64,000 nucleotides of DNA, taken from SHAN690 sp041391765. GTDB lineage: Bacteria > Bacteroidota > Bacteroidia > Flavobacteriales_G > Salibacteraceae. The translations under genes and the position numbers were made by a program. Below are positions 39,652 through 49,724 of this stretch, piece after piece (the first letter of the stretch is position 1; each line of letters begins with the position of its first letter). Under the pieces are notes generated by a model that saw only the letters and a program-made list of their open reading frames with translations, was not told where the DNA came from and ran no database searches. The stretch lies in the NCBI GenBank assembly GCA_041391765.1, contig JAWKNJ010000021.1:46689-110688 (forward strand), read 5' to 3'.

Positions 39652-40940
39652 CGCTTCGAATACTTCTTGTAAAGCTCGATCTGCGAATTATTCAAATCCA
39701 CCGGGCGACCATCCACAAAGGCAGCCTCTACATTGTTCGTGGTAATGTCCAATGCGTCTCCGCTAGAAATGAAGAACGTGGCTTTTTTGCCAGATTCAAT
39801 GGTTCCGTAATTTTCTTCAATGCCCATCAACTTCGCAGGAACTTGTGTTATGCACTGAATGGCCTTCTCATATTCCAACCCATGATGAACCGCTGTGCCA
39901 ACCTGAAACGGTAAGTTTCTGCTGATCATGGCTTCCATGTCACCGCTAGTTGCAAAGGCAACTTCCACTCCTGCTTCAACCAACTGCGAAGCCAATTCAA
40001 ATGGCTTGTACAATGGATCATCTTCGTGAGCCGGAAGCTTGTGCACGCGATCGATGATCACGGGAACGTGATTCTCTTTCAACTCGGTGGTCACCAGGTG
40101 CGCCTCTGCTCCACCAGCTATCGCATAATTCTCAATTCCAGATTGACGCAGAAACTGAACAACATCCAAAATGTCTTTTGCCCAATTCACTCTGACATAG
40201 AGTCGCTTTGACCCGCTGTACAAACCGCGCATCGATTCGAATCTCAAGTTCTGCTCCTGTTGGCTCGAGTCGACCGAATAGGCTCTTGCCTCAGCAAAAT
40301 AGTCATAGATCTGCCGCTGCTGTTCTTCATACTTTTTGTTCTCTTTCGATGAGCCTGGTTCTGCCCACCATCCTCGATATCCATAGCGCGAAGGCCAATT
40401 TAAATACACCCCTTCTTCTCCCCTAACTGCTGCATCTTTCCAGTTCCAACCATCGAAATGAACGCACGCGGAGGTGCCTGAAAGAACTCCCCCACTGGGA
40501 GCAATTTGCGCCATTAGAATTCCGTTGGTTCTTACAGTTGAAACGACTTTCGACTCTGCGTTAAACGCAGGAAGTGCGCGCACATTAGGGGTCAACATTC
40601 CTGTTTCATTGAAGTCGTGCGTGGCATTGACCTGATCAATTTCTGTCAAACCCAACCGACTGTCCATGATGATGAATCCGGGATAGATGTGTTTGCCCTC
40701 CGCATCAATGATAGAATCATAGTCGAGCACATTGATACGCATGTTGTTGCCATTTGCAAGCATGGTAATCTCATCTCCGTTGAATGCGAGATAGGCATTC
40801 TCAATTTTCTCCCCATTGCCCACATGAGCCGTTGCGTATCGAACCAAAACTTTCTTGGTATTCTTCTTCCCAGGAGAAGGTATTTGAGACATACCCACCA
40901 ATGAAAGAAGGACGAGCATCAACGCAGAGCTATATTTCAT
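39648..40940 (-). CDS. Amidohydrolase-like secreted protein lacking metal ligands
   Basis: The 430-residue protein begins with a signal peptide (MKYSSALMLVLLSLVGMSQ; a frame from 40952 adds four residues). It has the composite amidohydrolase layout, with IIDAEGKHIYPGFI at the start of the barrel and AKLMGIEENYGTIESGKKATFFI at the end. The first metal site HxH is replaced by MDSRLG after PGFII, and later His and Asp ligands are hard to find. It is probably a non-catalytic partner of the large amidohydrolase whose gene is immediately upstream (start and stop nearly touch). Confidence 0.82.
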   Translation of the reverse strand: MKYSSALMLVLLSLVGMSQIPSPGKKNTKKVLVRYATAHVGNGEKIENAYLAFNGDEITMLANGNNMRINVLDYDSIIDAEGKHIYPGFIIMDSRLGLTEIDQVNATHDFNETGMLTPNVRALPAFNAESKVVSTVRTNGILMAQIAPSGGVLSGTSACVHFDGWNWKDAAVRGEEGVYLNWPSRYGYRGWWAEPGSSKENKKYEEQQRQIYDYFAEARAYSVDSSQQEQNLRFESMRGLYSGSKRLYVRVNWAKDILDVVQFLRQSGIENYAIAGGAEAHLVTTELKENHVPVIIDRVHKLPAHEDDPLYKPFELASQLVEAGVEVAFATSGDMEAMISRNLPFQVGTAVHHGLEYEKAIQCITQVPAKLMGIEENYGTIESGKKATFFISSGDALDITTNNVEAAFVDGRPVDLNNSQIELYKKYSKR

Positions 40941-40948
40941 ATTAAGCC

Positions 40949-43948
40949 TCATTCCTCTAAATAGTTTTCCAGTAGGGTATCGCAGTGCATGTGCTTTTCT
41001 TCTTTCGCCTTAGGCTTCGACTTGTTTTCGCTTCCGTCCTGAAGCATTTTTTGAATCAATCGCGCCCGTTCCTTTTGCATGGCTGCGGCAATTGCATCCT
41101 GCTTATGTGCGTCATAGTACAACATCCCCTCAATCCACGTCTTTTCCACATGCGAATAAACCGACAATGGATTGCCGGACCACAACACCAAGTCAGCATC
41201 CTTGCCCACTTCAATGCTTCCTATCCGATGGTCCAGATGCAGCATTTTAGCAGGGTTAATCGTCACCAACTTAATCGCTTCTTCCTCTGATAACCCTCCG
41301 TACTTGATCGCTTTGGCCGCCTCCTGATTTAACCTCCTTCCCATCTCCGCGTCATCTGAATTGATCCCCGTGTTAACCCCTGCCTTGTATAGCATTGCGG
41401 CATTATAGGGAATGGCGTCATTCACCTCATACTTGTATGCCCACCAATCGGAGAATGTAGAGGCGCTGACACCATGCTCTTTCATCTCCCCGCTCACTTT
41501 GTAGCCTTCCAAAATGTGGGTGAAGGTGTTCACCTTGAATCCTAAGCTGTCCGCCAAATTCATCAACATCAAGATTTCCGATTGCACGTAACTGTGACAT
41601 GTGATGTGCCGTTGGCCTTGGAGAATTTCGCTGATGGCATCCAATTCCAGATCACGCCTTTTGTTCAATGAAACGGAGGTCGTCTCTTTCTTTCGCTTCC
41701 CGTTGTTTTGCTGTGCCGATGCCAGCGAACTGTATTCCCCTGCTCGTATAAACGCATCAGCGAAACTTTGTTCTACGCCCATCCGAGTGAGTGGAAAACG
41801 ACCCTTCGGATCTCTTGAATGTGATCGTTTCACATTCTCACCAAGCGCGAACTTGATGAATCCGGGCGCATCGTCAATGAGCATTTCATCTGCACTCTGC
41901 CCCCACTTCAGTTTCACAATCGCGCTCTGACCTCCAATCGGATTGGCTGAGCCATGCAACAATTGAGCGGTAGTCACGCCTCCAACCAACTGTCGATATA
42001 TGTTGATGTTCCATGGGTCAACTGCATCGCCAATTCTAACCTCTGCAGAGGATGCTTGCGCCCATTCATTCACACCACCACGAATTCCAATGTGGCTGTG
42101 CTCATCAATGATTCCGGGAGTGAGGTGCATCCCATTTCCATTGATGCGTTTGATGCTAGAATCAAACAATGAATTCGCTCCAACCGATTTGATTTTTCCG
42201 TCTTCCACCAATACGTCTCCGCGCTTCAACGTTCCTGTGTCCGAGGCCGTCCAAACCACCACATTGGTAATCACAAACGTTCGTTCATTCACCAATGAAT
42301 CCCAACCATAGGCCATGTTAGGATGGCTCATTTTCGGCACTTCAGGAATCTTTGCTGGTTCTGGTTTTGTTTTCTTTACCTGTTCACTCTTGCGATCCTT
42401 AATAGCTGCCCATGTGATCCAGTTCCCATCCTCATCATGACCTTTTCCATCCCACACTCCTCCATTCAGTGTGATTTTTCCGGAAAGGCGATACATGACC
42501 TTTGGAGTAGAATCGTTGGTCGTGATTTGAACAGATATCAAATCAACTTCCCGCTCAATTTTGATGTTCAGCTTCGTTCCACCGTTCGTGATATCGGCCT
42601 TCACCCCTTTCTCGTCCGCACTTTTCACAGTTACCTTGTAATCGACTTTGTTGATCACCAAATTGTAGGTGCCAACCATTGCATCGTACGATGACTTTGT
42701 CTGATAGGCGCTCTCACCCTTCGTCCAATGTTGCTCCACTCGAAAACCCTCCTCTACAAACGTTTTGTTCGCCACGAAAAAGTTGGCTTGTTTACCCGCT
42801 TCCAAAGTCCCGACCTTATCACTCACATTGAGCATGGCAGCCGGTTTGCGCGTTAAAGCATCCAGCGCCTTTTCATGATTCAGCCCCGCATCGGTCGTTT
42901 TCTTAAGGTTGGACCAGAAGTCTTTTGCGCTGCGCAGCGTATCGCGACTCAATGAAAAATTAATCCCCCGCTCATTCAGAATTCGTGCATTAAATGGTGC
43001 CAATTCCCAGTGCTTTAGGTCATCCAGCGATGCCATGCGTGCCATGTATGGATCAGAAACATCCATCGCATTTGGATAGTTCATTGGTAAAACGAACTGA
43101 GCTCCTCCGGAAACTTCATCGATTACTGAGTACTCCTTCCCTGCTCCAATCATGATGAAGTTGCGCTGAAATTCCTGCCCCAGAGCCTGTATGTTGCGCA
43201 CGGATTGACTGTGATTTAGTTCGAAAATTTGAGGGCGAGAAACCTGCGCCAATGCCTCCAGAGATGGATTCATTTCCTTTTGTTTTCCGCCATTGGCATA
43301 CCACTGCGCATCATAGAATGTTTGTCTGATCAAAGCGATCGCTCCCATGAATGAAGATGGGTAGTCGTTCTTGCTTGATCCCTTTGAAAAGCTGTAATGA
43401 TCGCTGGCTTTGTTTTTCAAAACGGCCTCATTTGCTTCCTCTTGCCCGAGAACAATGAGCTGGGAGGCACCTCTCATGATCCCATCTCGCTCATGAAGGT
43501 TGACTACTGCAAATCCGCTGCTCAACCAGTCTTCTGATTTTTTCTTGTCAACTGGAAATGACTGCGAGTAGCTGTACTCAGGATGAATGGCTGGGTTCCA
43601 ATTACCTGCTTCAACCGTTTTCTGCTCTTTATCTGAAGGCTTTTTCTTTTCCACATTGAGCCCTGAGTTGGCATCAATAAACGATGGGTATATGACCTTC
43701 CCCTTGCAGTCATGCACCACGGCATTTTTTGGAGGCTTCCTTCCCTTGGCCACTTCCACCACTTTTCCATCCTGAATGATCAGCGTTGCTGAATCCATAC
43801 GCCTATCCGGATTCACATAAATGACGGCATTCGTAAAAGCGTGAACTGTATGGCGTTTGTCATGTACACCATTCACCGGAAAGGTTTCCTGCGCGGATAT
43901 AGCTGTGCAGGAGAAAAGAAAGACAAAAAGTAGAAGCTGTCGCGTCAT
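40949..43948 (-). CDS. Large secreted two-module amidohydrolase
   Basis: From ATG 43948 (signal peptide MTRQLLLFVFLFSCTAISAQ; TACATTTG lies eight bases upstream) the product has 999 residues. It holds two amidohydrolase modules in one chain. The N-terminal module (about 30-430) opens VIYPSFIDANSGLNV, without HxH, so it is probably inactive; a beta domain links it. The C-terminal module (about 560-960) keeps the metal set: PGIIDEHSHIG (HxH), CHSYVQSEI and FTHILEGYKV (His), and INSDDAEMGRR (Asp). It is likely periplasmic and may hydrolyse a cyclic amide or peptide-like substrate. The Lys/Glu-rich C-terminus is unusual. Confidence 0.88.
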   Translation of the reverse strand: MTRQLLLFVFLFSCTAISAQETFPVNGVHDKRHTVHAFTNAVIYVNPDRRMDSATLIIQDGKVVEVAKGRKPPKNAVVHDCKGKVIYPSFIDANSGLNVEKKKPSDKEQKTVEAGNWNPAIHPEYSYSQSFPVDKKKSEDWLSSGFAVVNLHERDGIMRGASQLIVLGQEEANEAVLKNKASDHYSFSKGSSKNDYPSSFMGAIALIRQTFYDAQWYANGGKQKEMNPSLEALAQVSRPQIFELNHSQSVRNIQALGQEFQRNFIMIGAGKEYSVIDEVSGGAQFVLPMNYPNAMDVSDPYMARMASLDDLKHWELAPFNARILNERGINFSLSRDTLRSAKDFWSNLKKTTDAGLNHEKALDALTRKPAAMLNVSDKVGTLEAGKQANFFVANKTFVEEGFRVEQHWTKGESAYQTKSSYDAMVGTYNLVINKVDYKVTVKSADEKGVKADITNGGTKLNIKIEREVDLISVQITTNDSTPKVMYRLSGKITLNGGVWDGKGHDEDGNWITWAAIKDRKSEQVKKTKPEPAKIPEVPKMSHPNMAYGWDSLVNERTFVITNVVVWTASDTGTLKRGDVLVEDGKIKSVGANSLFDSSIKRINGNGMHLTPGIIDEHSHIGIRGGVNEWAQASSAEVRIGDAVDPWNINIYRQLVGGVTTAQLLHGSANPIGGQSAIVKLKWGQSADEMLIDDAPGFIKFALGENVKRSHSRDPKGRFPLTRMGVEQSFADAFIRAGEYSSLASAQQNNGKRKKETTSVSLNKRRDLELDAISEILQGQRHITCHSYVQSEILMLMNLADSLGFKVNTFTHILEGYKVSGEMKEHGVSASTFSDWWAYKYEVNDAIPYNAAMLYKAGVNTGINSDDAEMGRRLNQEAAKAIKYGGLSEEEAIKLVTINPAKMLHLDHRIGSIEVGKDADLVLWSGNPLSVYSHVEKTWIEGMLYYDAHKQDAIAAAMQKERARLIQKMLQDGSENKSKPKAKEEKHMHCDTLLENYLEE

Positions 43949-43956
43949 AAACCATC

Positions 43957-43964
43957 CAAATGTA
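43957..43964 (-). promoter_or_regulatory. -7 element (TACATTTG) of the amidohydrolase gene
   Basis: TACATTTG on the minus strand ends eight bases before the ATG at 43948. It lies inside the longer reading frame starting at 43981, which argues against that start. Confidence 0.45.
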
Positions 43965-44030
43965 ACAGCGCGCAAAACCACTTGATAGGCTAAAAAAGAA
44001 GGTTAATCACAACCGATCGTTAACCACTGC

Positions 44031-44038
44031 TACCTTTG
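44031..44038 (+). promoter_or_regulatory. -7 element (TACCTTTG) before the four-helix membrane protein
   Basis: TACCTTTG fits TAnnTTTG and lies 15 bases before the ATG at 44054. No TTG at the right distance was seen. Confidence 0.45.
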
Positions 44039-44053
44039 CGCAAATTTTAATTG

Positions 44054-44506
44054 ATGATCACCGGACTTACACACCTTCACAGCAGTTTACGTTACCTCGT
44101 TTTGTTGTTCATCGTATTGGCAGTGGTCGATGCGGTGATGAACATGTCAAGCGACAAGGAATACAAGAAGGCAAGCAAGCTTTTTGCGCTTTTGGGCTTG
44201 ATTTTTACGCACACTCAACTGCTCGTTGGATTGTTGCTTTATTTCTTAGGAGATAAAGGCCTGAAGGTCATCACGAGCGTTGAAGGATTCATGGGAATGG
44301 CTCCCGCGCGGTTCTTTGCAGTGGAACATATCACTGGTATGTTGATCGCCATCGTGCTGATCACCATGGGATATAGCAAGGCAAAGCGACAAGAAGTTGC
44401 CAAGAAAAAGTATTCAACTGTTGCCATTTTTTACGGCATTGGTTTGTTGATCATCTTCTTCAGTATTCCCTGGCCATTCCTGAAGGAATTTGGATCATGG
44501 ATGTAA
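44054..44506 (+). CDS. Four-helix membrane protein, cytochrome b-like
   Basis: The 150-residue protein has four hydrophobic helices and conserved-looking histidines in or near them (HLHSSLRYLVLLFIVLAVV, IFTHTQLLVGLLLYFLG, VEHITGMLIAIVLITMG). Bacteroidota homologues are annotated as cytochrome b-like on this basis; heme binding is plausible, not shown. I start at ATG 44054 rather than the adjacent TTG. hflX follows 22 bases after, so the two may share a transcript. Confidence 0.75.
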   Translation: MITGLTHLHSSLRYLVLLFIVLAVVDAVMNMSSDKEYKKASKLFALLGLIFTHTQLLVGLLLYFLGDKGLKVITSVEGFMGMAPARFFAVEHITGMLIAIVLITMGYSKAKRQEVAKKKYSTVAIFYGIGLLIIFFSIPWPFLKEFGSWM

Positions 44507-44528
44507 GAATCGCTGAGGATTAGATTTA

Positions 44529-45746
44529 ATGGGAGAAATTTCTACGAGAGCAATACAAGAAACCGCTGTCATTGTTGGATTGGCGCATCGCGAGCAGCCA
44601 CTCGAGAAGCTCGAAGAGTACATGGAAGAACTCGAGTTCTTGGCCACCACCGCCAAGGTGAAGACGCTTGCCAAGTTCACTCAGCAATTAGACGCACCTA
44701 ATCCGCACACGTTCATCGGAAGCGGTAAAGTCAATGAGGTGCGTTCCTACGTGGACGAATACGATGTGGACTATGTGATTTTTGATGACGAACTGAGTCC
44801 ATCGCAAACCCGCAACTTGGAGAAAGAAATCAAGCGTAAGATCTACGACCGAAGCTTGCTTATTCTGGACATCTTCCACATGCGAGCGCAAACCGCTCAG
44901 GCAAAAACACAAGTGGAACTGGCGCGATATGAATACTTGCTTCCAAGATTGACCGGCCTTTGGACGCACTTAGAGCGACAGCGAGGCGGGACGGGAACGC
45001 GAGGTGGTGCCGGTGAAAAAGAAATCGAAACCGACCGAAGAATCGTGCGGGACAAAATTGCATTGCTCAAAAAGAAGCTAGTTAAAATTGACAAGCAAAT
45101 GATGGTTCAGCGCAAGAACCGCGTGAGTATGATTCGCGTTGCGCTTGTCGGTTACACGAACGTTGGTAAGTCGACCATTATGAACGTGCTTTCGAAAAGT
45201 GAGGTTTTCGCTGAGAACAAGCTTTTCGCAACATTAGACACCACAGTTAGAAAAGTAGTCGTGGACAATCTTCCGTTCTTATTGGCTGACACAGTCGGTT
45301 TCATCCGAAAGCTTCCGCACCAATTGGTGGAATCCTTCAAGTCCACCTTGGATGAAACCCGCGAGTCTGATTTGTTGATTCATGTGGTAGATATTTCCCA
45401 TCCTCAATTCGAAGATCACATCCGAACGGTAGAATCGACCTTGGCCGAAATCGGTGCCATTGACAAGCCTACGATTTTGGTGTTCAACAAGATTGACCAA
45501 TATCCTGAACCGCCTGAAGAAGAATGGAAATGGGATGGGGAAATTCACCCGGCCATGCGATTAGGCGATCTGGAAAAATCATGGATGGCGAGACAAGATC
45601 ACCAAACGATTTTCATCTCAGCCAAAGAAAAAATCAACTTGGACAAGCTGCGCAAAATGCTTTACGATAAAGTAAAAGAGCTGCATGTGAAGAGATATCC
45701 GTACAATAACTTCTTGTACGAGTTACCCGAGGATCAGCGGGTTTAA
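44529..45746 (+). CDS. hflX: GTPase HflX
   Basis: HflX is a ribosome-binding GTPase that splits stalled ribosomes under stress. The 405-residue protein has the HflX N-terminal domain (ETAVIVGLAHREQPLEKLEEYMEEL...FIGSGKVNEV, and DDELSPSQTRNLEKEI), the linker helix with RGGTGTRGGAGEKEIETDRR, and the G domain: GYTNVGKSTIMN (G1), DTVGFIRKLP (G3) and NKID (G4). Its stop overlaps the stop of the convergent protease gene. Confidence 0.96.
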   Translation: MGEISTRAIQETAVIVGLAHREQPLEKLEEYMEELEFLATTAKVKTLAKFTQQLDAPNPHTFIGSGKVNEVRSYVDEYDVDYVIFDDELSPSQTRNLEKEIKRKIYDRSLLILDIFHMRAQTAQAKTQVELARYEYLLPRLTGLWTHLERQRGGTGTRGGAGEKEIETDRRIVRDKIALLKKKLVKIDKQMMVQRKNRVSMIRVALVGYTNVGKSTIMNVLSKSEVFAENKLFATLDTTVRKVVVDNLPFLLADTVGFIRKLPHQLVESFKSTLDETRESDLLIHVVDISHPQFEDHIRTVESTLAEIGAIDKPTILVFNKIDQYPEPPEEEWKWDGEIHPAMRLGDLEKSWMARQDHQTIFISAKEKINLDKLRKMLYDKVKELHVKRYPYNNFLYELPEDQRV

Positions 45747-47881
45747 ACGCCCTTGTTCATGTCACTGATCACATTAACGGCTTCATTTAAGTAGTAGTCC
45801 TTCTTCAAGCGCTTCAACCACTTTTCATTCAAGTCGGTCTTTACGCTATCGCTGTGGATAGCCGGTAGATCGAATTTCACGTTTTGGACGGACAATGCCT
45901 CTATCTCCGGGGTCATGCCCTCGAACTTCTCTGCTTCCTCATCCAAGGACTTCTTTCTGTCCATAAACGCGGCATAGCTTAAAGGTACCTTGGTGTCTTC
46001 GCTTTGCTTCTTGACCCGCATTGAATTTTCTTCGATCAAGGACATCACGCCATTTTCAGCAATTCGTTTGTTGCTTGCTGCAATCACCTGTTTTTCGTTG
46101 TATGGTGTTTTCCACAAATCATACTCAGCGGGTGCGATTTCATCCCACTCCATCACGAATTCCTGCTCCCGCTCGCCCATTTCTAAGTGGTTGTAACGAT
46201 CCGGAAGCATGATGTCGGATTCAACGCCCTTTAACTGTGTGGCACCACCGTTAATTCTGTAGAACTTCTGGGTGGTTACTTTCACCGAACCCATTGGTCG
46301 ATACTGCGCGTTGGACGATGTCAGCATACGATCCAAGTCCACAAAGCGCTGCACCGTCCCTTTTCCAAAACTTCCGGACGCACCCATGATAACCCCTCGA
46401 TCATAGTCCTGAATAGCTGCTGCCAAAATCTCAGAAGCAGATGCGCTAAAGTGGTTGAGCATCACCACAAGCGGCCCATCGTACACAAGGCCATTCTTTC
46501 TGTCGTTCATCACGTCTGGCATCGAATAACGACTCTTTACCTGAACTACGGGTCCACCATCGATAAAATGACCTGTCATTTCAATAGCATCCCTTAATGA
46601 ACCTCCTCCGTTTCCGCGCAGATCCAACACAACTCCCTGAACTCCTTCGTCCTTCAGCTTCAATAATTCCTTTTTCACGTCATCACCCGCAGCTCTTCCG
46701 CCTGTTCCGTTGAAGTCTGCGTAGAACTTTGGAAGATTGATGTATCCTACCCTCACTCCGGTCTCATTTTCTATGATTGCTGACTTTGCGTAGGTTTCTT
46801 CCAAGATTACCACATCACGAATGATTGTTATATCCTTGATGACACCAGTGATTTTTTGAATAGTCAATCGAACCTCGGTTCCCTTTTTTCCGCGAATCAG
46901 TTTAACTGCTTCATCCAATCGCATGTCGGTGATATCGACCGCCTCTTCCTTTGCCTGTGCCACTTTTAGGATAACATCTTCCTCCTCTAATTCGCCTTGT
47001 CGATAAGACGGGCTGCCTGGAATAATCTTAGTCACCTTAATGAACCCATCCTTTTCTTGCAGCTGAGCACCTATTCCTTCTAATTGGCCACTCATGCTGA
47101 TGTCAAAATTCTCTTTGTCCTTAGGTGGAAAGTAGCCTGTATGTGGCCCAAAGACATTCATGATCGCATTAAGATAGACCTCCTTCTGATCCTCGCGCTC
47201 CCACTTTTCCATGCGCTCGAAGTAACGATCGTTCGTCTTCAATAAGTTCTTCCGTGCCTTTTCTTCAAGCTGTTCGAAGCTTTTCAAGGTAACCGTGTCG
47301 TTCTCGGCTTTAGCCTTTTCCTGCTTTTCCTGAGCTTCAGTAATTCTTACCAAGGTCTGGTATTTAAGCAGCTTGCGCCAGTAATCTTTAAGCTCTTCCC
47401 TTGTTCTGGCATATTCTCTTTTTTCTTCATCCAGTTCAATTTCCTCGACCACATTGAAGTCAAAGGGCTCGGCAAGCAACTCTCTGTAGTAACCTTGAGC
47501 TTCCTTCAACCGATTTTGTAAAATCTTAAAGGATAACTCAAAGAAGGTGAAGTCAGCGTTATTGATCTGGTCATCTATTTTGGTCTCATAGGCACGAAGC
47601 GCCTCTACATCCTGGGCCAGAATAAATCTCTTTGAAAAGTCTAGGCGTTCCATATATAGCATAAAAGCACCCTTGCTGAATTCATCATTGATTGCCTTAG
47701 GAGAAAAGTGGCTGCTCTTAGTGCTCTCCATCAACATTGACATCAGCACCTTGTCCTTCGCAAGATCGCTGCCAGCGGCAGAATCAGGAACGACTGACGA
47801 GGGGGCTTCATAAAGTATGTAAGAACAAAAAACCAGCGCCAACACCGTTGACACTAAAAATTGGAAACCTTTAAACTTCAT
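45743..47881 (-). CDS. prc: Tail-specific (carboxy-terminal processing) protease, S41
   Basis: The 712-residue periplasmic protease degrades or trims proteins from their C-termini. It has an N-terminal signal/anchor (FQFLVSTVLALVFCSYIL), a long helical N-terminal region, a PDZ domain (about 240-340; GIGAQLQEKDGFIKVTKIIPGSPSYRQGELEEEDVIL), and the S41 catalytic core with LNHFSASASEILAAA (Ser) and GASGSFGKGTVQ (Lys). The last 150 residues match the DUF3340 tail of Prc. Substrates are unknown. TACATTTG at 47942-47949 suggests its promoter. Confidence 0.93.
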   Translation of the reverse strand: MKFKGFQFLVSTVLALVFCSYILYEAPSSVVPDSAAGSDLAKDKVLMSMLMESTKSSHFSPKAINDEFSKGAFMLYMERLDFSKRFILAQDVEALRAYETKIDDQINNADFTFFELSFKILQNRLKEAQGYYRELLAEPFDFNVVEEIELDEEKREYARTREELKDYWRKLLKYQTLVRITEAQEKQEKAKAENDTVTLKSFEQLEEKARKNLLKTNDRYFERMEKWEREDQKEVYLNAIMNVFGPHTGYFPPKDKENFDISMSGQLEGIGAQLQEKDGFIKVTKIIPGSPSYRQGELEEEDVILKVAQAKEEAVDITDMRLDEAVKLIRGKKGTEVRLTIQKITGVIKDITIIRDVVILEETYAKSAIIENETGVRVGYINLPKFYADFNGTGGRAAGDDVKKELLKLKDEGVQGVVLDLRGNGGGSLRDAIEMTGHFIDGGPVVQVKSRYSMPDVMNDRKNGLVYDGPLVVMLNHFSASASEILAAAIQDYDRGVIMGASGSFGKGTVQRFVDLDRMLTSSNAQYRPMGSVKVTTQKFYRINGGATQLKGVESDIMLPDRYNHLEMGEREQEFVMEWDEIAPAEYDLWKTPYNEKQVIAASNKRIAENGVMSLIEENSMRVKKQSEDTKVPLSYAAFMDRKKSLDEEAEKFEGMTPEIEALSVQNVKFDLPAIHSDSVKTDLNEKWLKRLKKDYYLNEAVNVISDMNKGV

Positions 47882-47941
47882 TGCTTCTTATTTATCTCCT
47901 CAGCATTCCAACGTCTCTGTCAATGAATGCCCGTAAACAGT

Positions 47942-47949
47942 CAAATGTA
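47942..47949 (-). promoter_or_regulatory. -7 element (TACATTTG) of the prc-like gene
   Basis: TACATTTG on the minus strand, 60 bases before the ATG at 47881. No -33 element was found at a good distance. Confidence 0.35.
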
Positions 47950-47996
47950 GTATCGCGGAAACTATTTTTGAATTTAACTTTCCAAAAAGAACCTAA

Positions 47997-49724
47997 TTGA
48001 ACAATCTCTCAATTCGCATCGCATTCACGATTTTGAGCCTTTGCTTTTCCATTTCGGCCATCATCTCGCAAACAGATCAACTCACGCTGAACTTTACTAG
48101 CGGCATCGCAAAACTTCACGCAGACGCTGATGGTAAGATTACGATGGATGAGATTTCTGATTGGGATTCATTTGGTGGATTCAAATATGGTTTAGTCAGC
48201 TTGCAGCAATATCCCAAAAGGGATGAACGGCTGAAACTGGAACAAGAAGGAATATTTATTCTTGAGTTTATCCCCCCCAAAGCCTATTTGGTTCGCATTG
48301 CAGCAAATGCAACCTTGCAATCATTGAATCATTTTGGTGTGATGGGCAGCAGCGCCTTCCTCCCCGAATTCAAGAATGCATTTCATCAGCAGGAATCACC
48401 TAAACATGCTGTCGTTTCCGGTTCAGAAGTCTTGGTCAATGTTCATCCTTATTCGGGAATTGAAATGAACAAGGTTCGATCGCTTCTAAAAAACAGCGGC
48501 TTTGAGATAACTGCGGAGGAGTTTACTGAGGACGCAGTGATTATTCGCTGTGAGCAGTCGGATTTTAAGACCCTGTCTGAGCTTCCGTTTGTTCACTATA
48601 TAGATTGGAGATACGATCCGGGGGAGCCGGAAAACTACACGGGAAGAACGCTGCACCGGGTTAATTTTATTTCGCCTGAAAACACCAACGGACTGAATTA
48701 TGATGGATCGGGAATCAATGTGATGTTGCAGGATGATGGAGAAATCGGTCCGCATATTGACTTTCAGGGTCGACTGGATCAAACTTGGCCAACCAGTTCA
48801 GGAGACCATGGAGACCATTGTGCTGGTATCATCTGTGGCGCTGGAAATCTCAGTCCCTTTAACGAAGGTCAGGCCAAGGGCTCAGACTTACATGTTTACA
48901 AAGCATCGCCCCAATACACAGGCTTTGACAGTATTCCTTTAGCCTATTATTCAAAGAATATTGTCATTACATCCACTTCTTATAGCAATGGCTGCAATGC
49001 GGGATACACTTCGTTTACCCAAGAAATGGACGAGCAGGTGTATGATATGGAAAGTTTGATGCACGTGTTCTCTGCAGGAAACAACGGTACATCCGATTGT
49101 GGTTACGGAGCTGGCAGCTTCTGGGGAAACATTACCGGTGGCCACAAGATGGGCAAGAATGTAATCACTGTTGCAAATCTTGACAAATACGATGGGCTTG
49201 CGAATTCAAGCAGTCGCGGCCCTGCAAATGACGGTCGCATCAAACCGGATATAAGTGCGAAGGGAACAAGTGTCCTTTCAACTGGAGAGGACAATACATA
49301 CAACACCAAAACAGGAACGTCTATGTCATGTCCTGGCGTTTCTGGAACGCTGGCAGTTTTATATGAAGGATATAAAGACGTTCATGGCTCTTTACCAGAA
49401 TCCGGATTGATGAAAGCCATTGTGCTCAATACTGCCGATGACTTGGGTAATACCGGCCCTGATTTTAAGCATGGCTGGGGTAGAATAAATGCAAGAAAAG
49501 CATTTGAGGTGATCAATGATACTGCATTCCTCTCCGGAAGTTTGAGTGATGGCGATTCTGTTGTTCATAGCATTCAAGTTCCTAGCAATACAGCTAAGGT
49601 GCGATTCATGGTTTACTGGACAGACCAGGAAGCTGCGGTAAATGCAAGCACGGCTCTGGTTAACGATTTGGATCTGTCGGTCACACCTCCTTCGTTCCTC
49701 AGAACTATTGCCCTATCTACTTGA
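47997..49724 (+). CDS. Subtilisin-like (S8) serine protease, 5' part of interrupted gene
   Basis: The 575-residue part has a TTG start, signal peptide (IRIAFTILSLCFSISAIISQ), a prodomain (about 30-215) and the S8 catalytic domain with all three triad regions: MLQDDGEIGPHID (Asp), GDHGDHCAGII (His) and TGTSMSCPGVSGT (Ser). After NDLDLSVTPPS the frame ends at 49724, where other frames continue the protein. The 3' part with a T9SS sorting domain starts at 50339. Intact, the protein would be an exported protease of about 1,260 residues. The catalytic core is complete, so a truncated enzyme could still fold but not be sorted by T9SS. Confidence 0.88.
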   Translation: MNNLSIRIAFTILSLCFSISAIISQTDQLTLNFTSGIAKLHADADGKITMDEISDWDSFGGFKYGLVSLQQYPKRDERLKLEQEGIFILEFIPPKAYLVRIAANATLQSLNHFGVMGSSAFLPEFKNAFHQQESPKHAVVSGSEVLVNVHPYSGIEMNKVRSLLKNSGFEITAEEFTEDAVIIRCEQSDFKTLSELPFVHYIDWRYDPGEPENYTGRTLHRVNFISPENTNGLNYDGSGINVMLQDDGEIGPHIDFQGRLDQTWPTSSGDHGDHCAGIICGAGNLSPFNEGQAKGSDLHVYKASPQYTGFDSIPLAYYSKNIVITSTSYSNGCNAGYTSFTQEMDEQVYDMESLMHVFSAGNNGTSDCGYGAGSFWGNITGGHKMGKNVITVANLDKYDGLANSSSRGPANDGRIKPDISAKGTSVLSTGEDNTYNTKTGTSMSCPGVSGTLAVLYEGYKDVHGSLPESGLMKAIVLNTADDLGNTGPDFKHGWGRINARKAFEVINDTAFLSGSLSDGDSVVHSIQVPSNTAKVRFMVYWTDQEAAVNASTALVNDLDLSVTPPSFLRTIALST

